A DNA stretch of 64,000 bases from positions 976,361-1,040,360 of the forward strand of contig CACVBU010000362.1 in assembly GCA_902728285.1 (NCBI GenBank), read 5' to 3'. This document shows, piece after piece, positions 22,386-32,952 of the stretch. The position numbers were made by a program, and so were the translations under genes. The DNA comes from Clytia hemisphaerica. Taxonomy: Eukaryota; Cnidaria; Hydrozoa; Leptothecata; Clytiidae. Within the stretch, counting starts at the first letter, position 1, and each line of letters opens with the position of its first letter. The notes beneath the pieces are model-generated. The model searched no databases. It worked only from the letters and a program-made list of their open reading frames with translations, and was not told where the DNA came from.

Positions 22386-23247
22386 CATGAACATATAAAC
22401 GACTGGACATCCATATCCTTTGTCTTTTTGTAGAAAGGGCTCCTAGCTTCGTTGCCGCCTCGTTAAAAGCATAAAATGAAACAATAGATTTTGATGATAT
22501 ACCACTTGGGAATACCTTGCTAACAACGTCAAAACTTCGACAAAAGTCTCTGTTGTTCTACTCTTCTCAAGTCTTTTATCTATATCATAGCAAAGATAAC
22601 AGAGGCAAAATCATCGTCAGCTTGTCAAAACCCCGACTAATATTTCTAAATTTTGACTTAAAAGTGTCGAATAATTTTAGAAAGTGTCACATTCAAATTT
22701 CGATATTCTTATGACACAGGCTCTCAACTTTGGCAAGCTATTTTTTTCAAGTCATAAAAAAAATTATTGGAGAGACAAAAGGGATTCAAAAGTATACACG
22801 CAGTTGAAATTTTGCATTTCAGAGTTGAAAATGTTGATAAAATATATTGTTAACTTGTTAAAAAATTCGAAAATAATTTTTTTGTGCATTAGGAGTAATG
22901 TTCAAGCTCTATCAATCCTTTTACTTAAATAATTCAAAGAAATAAAATTATCACGAAATATTGTCGGATTTTTCATACCAATTTTGAAATCCAGCGGCAA
23001 CGAAGCTCGCTTCAAAGAGACAATAAAAGTTGTTCGTGAGGTATTAATTTGAGAAAATTTGATCTTGTTTTAAGACAACTGTTGATTAGTCAATTTGAAG
23101 CAAAACAAGAAAAATTTTCTCGTCATTCGGACAAGTCTAAAATGGATTATTTCAAACCATTTTTGGCTTGTTTTGAATATTTTTTTTCTTAGTTTGAAAT
23201 TGTAGAATTTGCTGTGAGATAGATGTCCAGTCGTTTATATGTTCATG
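22386..23247. mobile_element. TIR element, ends CATGAACATATAAACGACTGG, copy 2
   Basis: Ends CATGAACATATAAACGACTGG and CCAGTCGTTTATATGTTCATG are nearly perfect inverted copies. The interior matches much of 18904-19563, partly inverted. No transposase is seen. Confidence 0.8.
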
Positions 23248-23379
23248 GTGGGACTGAAATTTGATTTTCTGATTTAGTCAAAAGTCTTAATTCTAAGAAA
23301 TGCAGTTTCTATTAGAGAAATTATCACACAATCATGTATTTTCTCGGTTTTCAAACTCATGCACCCACGGTTATTAGTA

Positions 23380-23478
23380 CAGTTGATGCTCTCTAATTCG
23401 ATCTTCAAGGGGAATCGGATTTTCATCGAATACGAGAGCCTATCGGATAGTAGAACGTCAAATTAGAAAGCATCAAAT
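23380..23478. mobile_element. Short CAGTTGATGCTCTCTAATTCG MITE
   Basis: Left CAGTTGATGCTCTCTAATTCG and right AATTAGAAAGCATCAA are inverted. Related to 28038-28211 and to the ends of 54172-55452. Confidence 0.65.
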
Positions 23479-23648
23479 CATAATTTATACCCAGAAAAAG
23501 TAAAAGACAGACTTGATATTGAAAAGTATATATTGATATTCAAAAATACAAAACTGTTAGAGATAAAAACAAAGGAAGAGTTTTTCCATTTTAACAAAAA
23601 CACATCTGTAATTTTATGAAAGTAATAAAGTCTTCTTATAACTTAAAC

Positions 23649-23878
23649 ACCCCCTTTTCACAGACCCGGTAGCATTTTTCTAGCCAGTGGAGATAAAATT
23701 AACGGACTGAAACTCGATGGGGATTGATATTCCCATATCTTCTATGGCTGGGGATTTCGATTGTTTTGTTTTTAAGTCAGAAAATTCAGTGGGGACAAAA
23801 ATTGGAGTATAATTCTCCACCGGGGACGATATTTTAGCCAGGGAAAAGGTGTCCCAGTGGGTCTGTGAGAAGGGGATG
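23649..23878. repeat. CCAGTGGGG-family dispersed repeat, copy 5
   Basis: Opens CCTTTTCACAGACCCGGTAG and closes GTCCCAGTGGGTCTGTGAGA, so the ends are inverted. The interior GGACTGAAACTCGATGGGGA matches copy 1. Confidence 0.65.
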
Positions 23879-24102
23879 TTCTTATTTTGAAAAGGGAGCC
23901 AAATTTATTGCAACCTTCTAAGCGGAAGTATATACCCTTTTTACTTTGTTTACGCATGCGATTACGCACATGATTGATGATGGCATTAAAAACAATTTCG
24001 CTAGGTTGAGCAAAAATTGAGGTCAAGATGCTCTGATTTACAATCAAGTAATTAATTATGTTTCACTTGAAAATAATGTGTGGTATTTGAAGGCTACAAG
24101 GA

Positions 24103-24355
24103 TACACGTTATTTTTACAAGAACAAACTGTATAAGAACATGAGGCTTTGAGGCCTAAAAGAATAAAAACAAGTTTCGAACATTTTAAGGCTCTGCAGAC
24201 TTTGAAACACCTGATTTCATTGGAAAATTACCAAAATAGCTCATAAAAATTATGAAAATAAGAGCATGTTAAGATCATTTTTTGGCTTAAATCTCAAAAA
24301 GTTAAGAACATCGGAAAAGTTAAATTTTTTTAGATGTTCTTATAAAAAAATGTGT
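24103..24355 (-). mobile_element. Palindromic AAGAACA MITE, copy 3
   Basis: Opens ACACGTTATTTTTACAAGAAC and closes GATGTTCTTATAAAAAAATGT. It carries the family interior in inverse orientation. Confidence 0.75.
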
Positions 24356-24883
24356 AATCAGTGTCAAAATGAAGGTTAATGATCTCTAGAGTAGAGAAGC
24401 AACAATATAATATCAATTACATTGGATATTTATTTTCAATGTTGATTTCGGTATGAAAGTCGGTAAATGACAAACGAAGAGAAAAATAAAAAAATGGAGA
24501 GCAAAAAAATAGAGAGATGTAATTTGAAACGAAAGTGATTTCATGATGAGACTCTGTGAACCTCAAAGAAGACACACAACTTTTCTGTTATTGTCATATA
24601 AAAGTACTCGTATAGAATTAGATGATCAGATTGACCAGATGTGGTTGGTTTTTCTCTAATGTAAAAGAGTGACAGGAAATTTATGTTTGAGGTTTTGGGC
24701 AAGATTCCTTGAAATTGTATGCGTATTTCTTAATCTGGTTTCGCAAGATTGTGTAAAGGGAATGATTTTCTTTCGAAATATTTTGAAGAAATTTACGAAA
24801 TATTTTGAAAGATCAAAATTTTTTGATTGGAATTTTAAAGAATACATCGAACGAACTTTGGGCTGCTCCAATAAAAAACCATA

Positions 24884-25024
24884 CAGGGGGGGCGGACGAA
24901 GTAAACTCAGTCTTTTACCCCCTGGAAATTTTGCAATAACTTTTTATCCCCTTGGAAAAATGAAAAAACACCCCCTAGAAGTTTTTCTCGGATTACCCTC
25001 TGGAAATATTCGTCCACACCCCTG
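24884..25024. mobile_element. TA-flanked small element, ends CAGGGG...CGGACGAA
   Basis: Ends CAGGGGGGGCGGACGAA and TTCGTCCACACCCCTG are inverted and flanked by TA. The interior has CCCC(C/T)TGGAAA units. A related decayed copy starts at 33083. Confidence 0.7.
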
Positions 25025-25212
25025 TATGGATATAAAATGGAATGTCCCGACTATGTTTCTCCTTAGAAGCGACCTTCCAGTGACATAGAAAATTTGACTT
25101 CCTGACAAGCTTATTAGTTTACAATAATAACTAACCAAATGTCTTAGGTTTGTTGGTTTGGTTTGTTTTGTTTTGTTTTTGTTGTTTTATGAGCAAAAAT
25201 GATGTTCCAACC

Positions 25213-25499
25213 ATTGAGTTTATAAAGCCCGAAGAGCTAGAGTAGAATCTCTAACCTTTCCCAAGCAAGAGAAAGTGAAGCCACTTATTTCCCATCCAGA
25301 ACGCGCCTAGAACGCACCGAAATTATGAAGACAGATTGTATGAAAGTGATTCCTTTGTTATTGAGGACTGTATTTTTTAAATGTAGCGGCAATCCGGCGT
25401 TTGTGTAAAAACTACGCGTGGGCGTTCTGGATGGGAAATAAGTGGCTTCATTTCCCATCCAGGAGTCTCAAGTCTAGCTCTTTGGGCTTAGAAGTCAAT
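25213..25499. mobile_element. Inverted-repeat element, arms with CACTTATTTCCCATCCAG
   Basis: Left AGCCACTTATTTCCCATCCAG and right CTGGATGGGAAATAAGTGGC are inverted; the outer ends are AAAGCCCGAAGAGCTAGA and TCTAGCTCTTTGGGCTT. A second copy lies at 59145-59443. Confidence 0.75.
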
Positions 25500-25894
25500 G
25501 GTTCCAAGGATCAAATAGAATTCGTCATGGCTTTTTTTTTCTTGATCAAAATTAGCGATATGATTTTGATGGAGGGAATTCATTTGGTTAATATTCACTC
25601 ATGTGAATATTCAGAGCATCAGATTCGAGAGTTGTTATTTCTGACATGGTATTTCTACTGCAAGAAATGATAAGCATGCGGCGATTAAAGATTTCGTGGC
25701 AAGATATATATCATGCAATGCTAAAGAAAATTCTTAAGTCTTGGAGAACTTGAGTGACCTTTTACTGACGGAGTATTTTGTAATAATTACCGGTGACAAA
25801 AATCGGTTTGCTGAATCCAATCATTTTGATCTTTATGATGGTGATGGCTTCAGCACCTCACCAAAAACAGGGATTTCCCATCTCGTTTCTTATA

Positions 25895-26146
25895 CAGGGT
25901 GTCCCTAATTAAAGTATCGAGTTTGAACATGCGATTGAGTAGAAAAGTTTGTGTGTGTTATAGCTAAAATATAAGAACGTTCTCCATCACACAGGCTTAT
26001 TACAAAAGGTAGTTACAACGTATAAATTAATCGTAATGACAAAGAAAAAAGAGGGAGAGCTTAAAATACAATTTTGTGAACACGCACATAAAACTTTTCT
26101 ACTCAATCGCATGTTCAAACTCGATACTTTAATTAGGGACACCCTG
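25895..26146. mobile_element. TA-flanked palindromic MITE, ends CAGGGTGTCCCTAAT, copy 2
   Basis: Nearly identical over its whole length to 14092-14342, including the internal AAGGTAGTTACAACGTATAA, with TA on both sides. Confidence 0.85.
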
Positions 26147-26718
26147 TAGTGAGTTATCCACTAAGAGACCTGGCACAGTTTTCTGTTCTCGTATTTTGAT
26201 TGGCTTAGAATATTCGAGAACGCAATTATTCTACGCACAATGTCTTTTGGGAATTCTTTGTAATCTGGCTCTCTTGCAAACATTGTAACAGAAAAGAGTC
26301 AGAGTAACGTTATGGGAAGGGGTGTGTAGGTGTAATCTGGTTTTCTCGCCAAGCCAACATTATAGCAGAAAAGAGTCAGAGTCAGATATTTTGTTTATGT
26401 AATGATATACTATTATGATATCATTAAGCGAACGTTTCATAAAGGTAGAGCATTCTGCTACAGTGTACCAAGCAGTGGTTTTAATTCCTGGCTGTGTTAT
26501 ACCATATTCATTATAAAAAACCCCGGTCTGGCAGTGTCTTGTTTTAGCTTTTTATTCAATTTTCTTTTGTTACAAACAAAAGAGAAGTTGCGATTTTCAC
26601 ACTTTTTGATCACGTTACCAAAATTTCCTCTTGGGATTGGTCTATTTTTTAATCACATGATCAAAAAGTTTGCAGTGCAAAATAAATCGATTTTTTGGTA
26701 CGTAAGCTCAATCTTTTA

Positions 26719-27003
26719 ACAATTAAAAAGTGAAGGATCAAGGGTAATTGGAGCAATCCAGGGAAAAAGAGCGGCGCCCACCCCTACATTCAGGTTGCCC
26801 GTGACTGCAGTCGCAATTTTACTTAGTTTAAGTAATAAGGTCGCTCCACTTACCCTCGATCCTTCTCTTAATTGCTCAGCATCAAGTAGAGGGACATCAA
26901 GTAGCATTTTGGAAATCTTTTATATGACCCGACTAGGGATTGAACCCACAACCTTGCGCACCGTAGCCGGATGCTCTACCAATGCAACACGGTCGCAAGT
27001 TTA
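26719..27003. mobile_element. tRNA-derived SINE, copy 2, as an inverted pair abutting the Ras-like gene
   Basis: The right half (about 26840-27003) is a - strand copy with a clear B box (GGTTCAATCCC on the - strand, 26936-26946) and an A-box-like TGGTAGAGCATCCGGC (26966-26981). The left half (26719-26800) is an inverse body fragment (GAAGGATCAAGGGTAATTGG). It ends about 50 bp before the inferred splice acceptor of the Ras-like gene. Confidence 0.75.
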
Positions 27004-27081
27004 CTAACTTAACTTTACTTAATGATATATTACTCTCAACTTCTTTCTGTAGTGAAAAAAAAACAAAGAAACATTTCACAA

Positions 27082-27906
27082 ATGATGGTGGACAATAGTG
27101 GAAAAGGGTTCACAGTCATTGCAACTGACAGGTTAAAGACATCGCCGAACGGTAAAAAGAATGACAATAAAGGAGCTTTCAAATGCACCATAAAAACCAT
27201 GATGCAATTATTTAACCATAGAAAACAAGTCAAGAAACGAATACAACGTGTCACGCTCTCTGTCATCGTGTTAGGCACACGTAACGTCGGCAAGACGTCC
27301 CTAATACGTGCTCTGTGTGGTGAAGAATTTACAAGCGATGCTTCACCAACAGTCCTTGACGTTTATACCAAAGAAAACATGATCAATAATATGTTGGTCA
27401 AATTCGAATTTATAGACTTGTCAGCTTCTCATAGTTTTCCTGCTATGAGGAAATTATACATACAGAAAGCCAACATCTTTTTCTTACTTTATGATAATAC
27501 GAGAGATAGTTTTAAAGAGATGGTACGCCTGAAAGATGAGATTGAAGAAATACATAACGTACATTTATCAGAACTTCCTATAGCTGTTATTAAAACCAAA
27601 TGTGATTCAACGCGATCCAGGACGTTACCAGAGATGGAAGTAGATGATATTTCGCATTGGTGTGGAACTTTGTTTGCTTGTTCTGCCAAGAAAGGGGTGA
27701 ATATAGCAGAGATTGAAGAATATTTATTATGCGAGGGTTGTTTTGCTGATACCAAAAAAACAACAACGACTTTCGAAAGGAATTCTGGACATCGTGTTAG
27801 TGGGCGGTATATCTATGGCGGACGAAGGCGGTCTAAAAGTGTTATATTAAATCGGACTCCTGAACGACCTCGAAGTTCTTGCAGTAACTCGTCTGTACAA
27901 AGTTGA
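27082..27906 (+). CDS. Divergent Ras-family small GTPase-like protein with degenerate G3 and G4 motifs
   Basis: The start at 27082 gives 274 aa; the frame is also open from an ATG at 27022. A TTCTTTCTGTAG acceptor at 27042-27053 suggests a 5'UTR intron, which favours 27082. After a basic extension of about 56 residues comes a Ras-like G domain. The P-loop GTRNVGKTS (65-73) is intact, and the switch I SPTVLDVY (88-95) aligns with Ras DPTIEDSY and keeps T90. G3 is DLSASHSF (112-119), replacing the Ras DTAGQEE: the G60 equivalent is Ala and the Q61 equivalent is Ser. G4 is TKCD (172-175), with Thr for the Asn of NKxD; G5 SAK (201-203) is intact. The tail of about 40 residues is basic (GGRRRSKS) and lacks a CAAX box. 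It is probably a slow or non-hydrolysing Ras-like switch; subfamily not assigned. A SINE lies directly upstream. Confidence 0.85.
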   Translation: MMVDNSGKGFTVIATDRLKTSPNGKKNDNKGAFKCTIKTMMQLFNHRKQVKKRIQRVTLSVIVLGTRNVGKTSLIRALCGEEFTSDASPTVLDVYTKENMINNMLVKFEFIDLSASHSFPAMRKLYIQKANIFFLLYDNTRDSFKEMVRLKDEIEEIHNVHLSELPIAVIKTKCDSTRSRTLPEMEVDDISHWCGTLFACSAKKGVNIAEIEEYLLCEGCFADTKKTTTTFERNSGHRVSGRYIYGGRRRSKSVILNRTPERPRSSCSNSSVQS

Positions 27907-28037
27907 TACCATTTTATTTTGTTTGTCTTAACTTATTAGAGGGATTTTATTTGGATTGCGTAATTTTCAAGCTTTCAAAGTGGTTTTAAATTTTACGTGG
28001 TTGCTGTTTAAGACGTGGCATAAAACAATACAAAATA

Positions 28038-28211
28038 CAGTTGACGCTCTCTAATTCGATTTTCAAGGGGAATTTCATTTTCATCGAATAAAGAAGCATA
28101 TCGAAAAGATGAGCATCTTTTATGAGAGTTTTTTGTCGATGGCGATTTTCAATATTATCGAATAATAGAGCGTATCGACTATTAGAAGGTCGAATTAGAG
28201 AACGTTAACTT
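28038..28211. mobile_element. CAGTTGACGCTCTCTAATTCGA MITE
   Basis: Left CAGTTGACGCTCTCTAATTC and right TCGAATTAGAGAACGTTAACT are inverted. The interior has further TCGAATAA palindromes. It lies about 130 bp after the Ras-like stop codon. Confidence 0.7.
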
Positions 28212-28403
28212 TGTAGTGCATGTATATTTTGAACTGTTTAACATAGCTTTGCAATTAAAAATCTGGATGGAGATAGATAATTGCAACAATGTTCACGGCA
28301 TGCCACTAATGAGATGACGTCATTAACATCATCGTTTATTAGTTATCCATAATGACGTAATACGTCTCAAATTATCAATTAAACGCAACGGGATCTTTAA
28401 GGT

Positions 28404-28640
28404 ACACGGTTTTATAAGAACAAACATAGGGCTTCCATGGCCAAAATATCAAGAACAAGTTAAGAACAATTTAAGGCCTTGTGGACTCTTAAACACCCGT
28501 TTACTTAGGAAAATGGACAATGATGTTCACAAAATGGTGTATAAGAACATGTTAGGAACATTGTTAGACTTGAAGCTCAAAACGTTAAGAACATCCGAAT
28601 GCTTCAATATTTTTGGATGTTCTTATAAAATAAAACATGT
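28404..28640 (-). mobile_element. Palindromic AAGAACA MITE, copy 4
   Basis: Opens ACACGGTTTTATAAGAACAA and closes TTGGATGTTCTTATAAAAT. It has the family interior in inverse orientation. Confidence 0.75.
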
Positions 28641-29398
28641 AGGTGCTTCATTTGAAGGATTTACTCCACTCAAAGTTCGGTTTTGATATCGAGACTTTGT
28701 CAACAAGTAATAAAAAATGATACAAAAATTTCAAATAGTTTGTTTTTGCAATGATTTTTAAAAATGATAAGTGAACAAACAACTTGATATGGTTAAGGAC
28801 GAAATCAAACAAAATGAAAAGATATTTAGGAAAAAAAAGTTTAAACATTTTAAGTGGAAAATGCAGATTAAAACGAAGGACTTTCGAATTTTTTTCGAAA
28901 ATTTCTCATGAGGCAAGGCCTATTTAATTTATTGTTTTACGGACAAGCTACCCAAAAAAGAAGGTCAGTCGTTCGGCAAAAAAATAGAAATAAAAGTAGA
29001 ATCTCACAATAAAATACCTTAAAAAGGCAGCAAAAACTACTGCTTCTTGACAAAAATGCGAAATAGAAAATAAAAAGACACAAAAAGTCGAATTCATGGA
29101 TAAAATTAAAATTGAACATAAAATTCTCAAAACCTTTTTTTTAAACCAAAATTTTGGCAGTCTGTAAAGCAATGAAAATGCACTACCAAAATCAATTTTA
29201 TTTTTATTTCTATTTTTGGAATTTCAGGGTCGGTCGGGCCCGTAAACAACTAATCAAATTGGTCTCGTCTATCAAAAATATGAGACTTTCGAAAATACAT
29301 GACTTAATACTTCCTTGAGATTTTCCCTACATAAAGAAAGGTCAAAACATGTTTTTGCAAAATATGTCCTATTTTTGCAAATGACCGATACATTTTTC

Positions 29399-29575
29399 TC
29401 TAATAAGAACAAACTATATAAGAGCATAAGGCTTCGATGGCTAAAATATTAAGAATAAATTAAGGAGATTTTAACAAAAAATGCTCACGAAATGGTGAAT
29501 AAGAACATGTTAAGAACATTTTTAGGCTTAAAGCACTAAAAGTTAAGAACATTTGAAGGCTTCACAAATTTTTAC
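29399..29575 (-). mobile_element. Palindromic AAGAACA MITE, partial copy 5
   Basis: AATAAGAACAAACTATATAAG and the interior GGCTTCGATGGCTAAAAT are present, but the central part and the terminal T-run are missing. Confidence 0.6.
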
Positions 29576-29818
29576 TGTCCCATTCTTCGCAAATCACCGA
29601 TAGTTTGGGACGAAAACCTTTTCGTGACGTAGACATATTACGCACTTGACATACATAACGTAAAAGTTAGTGTGTTTTTACTCGACCTATATCTTGAGAA
29701 TTTAATCTTTTGTTTTGATATGTAACGTAATGTAACATTAGAAGGTTTTCAAGCGACGCGATATGAAGTCCTTTTACATCGAAGATAGTTTAACATCAAG
29801 GAAAAGTATGTAACATAA

Positions 29819-30140
29819 ACACCCCTGTCTCAGTGCCCCGGTGGCATGATTTCAGTACATGATTTTTTTCAGTACATGGTTTCAGTACATGATTTTTTCC
29901 TACGTCACTGCAGTAATCAAATTTTTATTGCACTCATTTCTAATCATCCTAAATGGCTTGGGAATTCAAGAACTGTTTTTTATTGTCGCTGTCTTTATTC
30001 AATTTATATCTCAATTCACAAATGAGTGCAATAAAAATTTGATTACTGCAGTGACGTAGGAAAAAATCATGTACTGAAACCATGTACTGAAAAAAATCAT
30101 GTACTGAAATCATGCCACCGGGGCACTGAGACAGGGGTGT
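29819..30140. mobile_element. Perfect foldback element with 121-bp arms and a 6-bp target duplication
   Basis: Arms 29819-29939 and 30020-30140 read as exact inverse copies, separated by an 80-bp loop. Both flanks carry ACATAA (29813-29818 and 30141-30146). The ends ACACCCCTGTCTCAGTGCCC resemble those of the CCAGTGGGG family. The arms contain TTTCAGTACATG repeats. No coding capacity. Confidence 0.9.
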
Positions 30141-30592
30141 ACATAAAAATACTGACTCCTCTTGAAGCTCGTTATATTAAGTGTACTTTGTTGCTACACG
30201 CTTTCTCGTTTATAGGAATGTAATCTATAAGAATATTCATGATGAAATTGGTCAAAAAGTTAAGCCTATGTAAAGAATATCAAAACAATGGAATTTGGAA
30301 ATGAAGCTTGCTTTTTTACAAAGAGTCAAATCACAAAAAACCTGCTTTAGCTAAAATTTGCTAAGCAGAAGTCCTTTTCGTGTCACTTGTTAAAAAAACT
30401 ATTTAAAAGATGCGCACTTAACCTAATATCAAACGAAATTAATGGGGGTTGTCCTTAACAGCAAAACTGTATTTAAACCAATAAGAATTTTGATACCTCA
30501 ACAATAGGCCGTCTTTAATTCGTTTCATCTAAAAATAATCTTTTTTAAAAATGTTTTAACAATTTAGGTAACGAATTGTGTCAAGTTCATTC

Positions 30593-30803
30593 ACACGGTC
30601 TTTTTACGAGAACATCAATTTTTGAAGCCTTTAGACGTTCTTGAAATGTTCTTGTGTTAACCATTTTGTGAGTATTTTTATCCATTCTCATAACAAATCG
30701 GGTGTTGTAAAGTCTTGAAATGTTATTAACTTGTTCTTAACATTTTTAGCCATCGCTGCCTTATGCTTTTATTATAGTTTGTTCTTATAAAAAGAACGTG
30801 TAG
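30593..30803 (+). mobile_element. Palindromic AAGAACA MITE, copy 6
   Basis: Opens ACACGGTCTTTTTACGAGAAC and closes GTTCTTATAAAAAGAACGTGT. The interior is somewhat shortened. Confidence 0.7.
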
Positions 30804-30849
30804 TGAAAAATTATACTACAATATTTCTCCCGCTGGAAAAAAATCAATT

Positions 30850-30968
30850 TTTGTCCATTTTGTTAAGAAATCGGGTCTGCAAAGTCTTCAAATGTAATTT
30901 ATTCTTAGCATTTGGCTACCGAAGCCTTATGTTCTTATAAAGTTTGTTCGTATAAAAACAACTTGTAT
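30850..30968 (+). mobile_element. Palindromic AAGAACA MITE, 3' half, copy 7
   Basis: Only the distal half is present: AAGAAATCGGGTCTGCAAAG through CCGAAGCCTTATGTTCTTAT to the TATAAAAACAACTTGTA end. Confidence 0.6.
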
Positions 30969-32040
30969 ATCACTTTAGTTGGATAATAGAGTGTAATGGA
31001 TTTACCAAATTGTAAATATATTCTGTAAATAATGTACATAATGCTGATGAGAACTTAAGATAACTTATACCTATACAGAAAAGAATAATGATAAATATAA
31101 ATCCTTGTCTAACTAACATCTTCTGGCTGTACCCCCTGATTCTTGCAAACTGAAACATTACTTAGGTAGATTAAATATTGAGTAGATCTATTTTCGCAAT
31201 TTTTGTCATTTTTCACGAAATTTAGTCCGTGTGAAAATTTTAAAATCAGGGTTTTTGTACCACTGACTGATATAACAAACAACATCTTTTCTGAGATTTT
31301 TCAAAAGGTCCTTTTTTACCGAAAAAAAGATTGGCTAGACCAGGCAGAAATTCATTCAGAGTAGTGGGTTCGTCGCGAATTGTAGCTAGAGTAGCTAGAC
31401 CAGGCAGGAAATCATAGGTAATGGGTTCCTAGCAAATTTGTAAAATTGACAAAGATTGGAGAACCGTGTTTAAAGCCCCGAAGGAATTGAATCTAGTCTT
31501 TTCTTTGCTTTTCAGCGGCATAATTTTCGAAATCTAGCGATAGATTTCACTTTCAATCTTGCGATTGTGTGATAACCACTCAGGTTCAAGCATTTTAGAT
31601 GGGCAATGAGCTTTCATTTGTCATAAAGGAGTTTCAAATCTTGATCAGAGCCATGATAGATTCAAACTTTGTTTACCTCCTAATTTTCAAGAAAGTTTGA
31701 AATCAAAGTTATGAATGGAGCTGTCAATCATCATGACCTATAAACCTTTCGAATAATAACCAACATTTTTGACGATGTCAAGACTAAGCAAGAAGCTAAG
31801 CTAAGCAAGAAGCTTGTCTTACATAAGTTCATTCAAAATCACATATAGGAAAGATTACTTACTAACCTTTCTACCAGTTTCTATCTTTTGCCAGCCACAC
31901 CCATGAGAGAGCAATTTTCATATCTTCATTATTTATTGTGTTTGGTATTTCCAGATAAGACTTGATGACTGTTCATTTTTCTGTTATTATTTTCTCTAAA
32001 AGCAAGAAAGTTAAAATACTGTATTATTTCAAATAAACGT

Positions 32041-32350
32041 CCACCCGGGGGGCACTGATCTTGACGGCCGACGGGGACGTACCACTTGAGTTTGAAAAAT
32101 GAACCCTGATGTCAAATATCAATACTCTCGGGTACCTAATAGCCCCCCCCCCGCTAATTAATTTTTCGAATATTTTACACCCAGGACATTTTTATTCCAA
32201 CGCTTATTAAGTTTCGAGATTTCTTCCAACCCCTCCCCCTCCCCCGCTTTTCTAATCCCCCCGGCTATTAGGTACCCGAGAGTATTTAGTAAATTTGGGA
32301 CCCCAACCAGCGGCACGTCCCCGTACCCAATTTTGCCTAAGTGCCTTCCC
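32041..32350. mobile_element. Nested C/G-run inverted repeats
   Basis: Inner arms ACTCTCGGGTACCTAATAGCC (about 32124) and GGCTATTAGGTACCCGAGAG (about 32262) are exact inverse copies. Outer GGGGACGTACC / GGCACGTCCCCGTACC and CCCGGGGGG / CCCCCCGGG pairs enclose them. Confidence 0.65.
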
Positions 32351-32697
32351 CCCGGGAAACGTCCCGTTCGTCTATTAATTTTTTACATTTTTGGAGACGC
32401 GTTTATTCGAAAGAGGCGTTTGTTGAAAATTTTTCCTTTGGAGAGGGGCGTTTATTCGAAGTAATAAAGAAAGAAGGTAAGCAAATCCATCCCCTACAGG
32501 ATAAACACCCTTTAAACGTTGTACCACCTAATAAGCACCCTTACAATAAAATCTACCATCTCGATATTTGTTTAGCTTACAGTGAAATAATCCACTCAGC
32601 TACGATGTCTGGAAAAGAACCCTTCCCACCAATATCTTCTGTGGGTGAAATACGTCGTTTATTTATTAAAGAGTAACCTCGCAAGGTACGCACGTTC

Positions 32698-32952
32698 AAA
32701 TACACTCTTCTCGAGATGCAAAAATTTATTGTTGTCCTCGTTTTCAAACAGATTTCATAAAATTACATATTCACAATGATAATTGTGTTGTTTACACCTC
32801 ATTAGACATTTTGAATTTCATGTTCTTTTGTTTTAGAGATAATATTTCCTTTGGGAATTTAAATTGATTTGAATATGTAATTTTATAGCAACGAAATCTG
32901 TTTGAAAACGAGGACAACAATAAATTTATGCATCTCGAGAAGAGTGTATTCT
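32698..32952. mobile_element. Palindromic element, arms about 75 bp
   Basis: Left CTCTTCTCGAGATGCAAAAA...GTTGTCCTCGTTTTCAAACAG is mirrored by right CTGTTTGAAAACGAGGACAAC...TGCATCTCGAGAAGAG. Confidence 0.8.

Larger units (their letters stand above)
15159..26719. other. Intergenic region between the cyclase and Ras-like genes
   Basis: No supported gene in 11.5 kb. It contains the 3' flank of the cyclase gene, a SINE, several TIR elements and foldbacks (listed separately) and AT-rich filler. A 103-codon - strand frame at 17675-17986 is the longest unexplained one. Confidence 0.5.

Noticed and set aside
24669..25088. 139-codon + strand frame
   Set aside because: Its second half is the TA-flanked CAGGGG element at 24884-25024, and its first half is AT-rich without a known domain.
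26936..26996. Possible functional tRNA gene on the - strand
   Set aside because: The A and B boxes are present, but the stems do not pair well and the head continues into a body shared with three other copies, so it is a SINE.
27036..27755. - strand frames of 85 and 88 codons
   Set aside because: They lie opposite the Ras-like coding exon and are explained by it.
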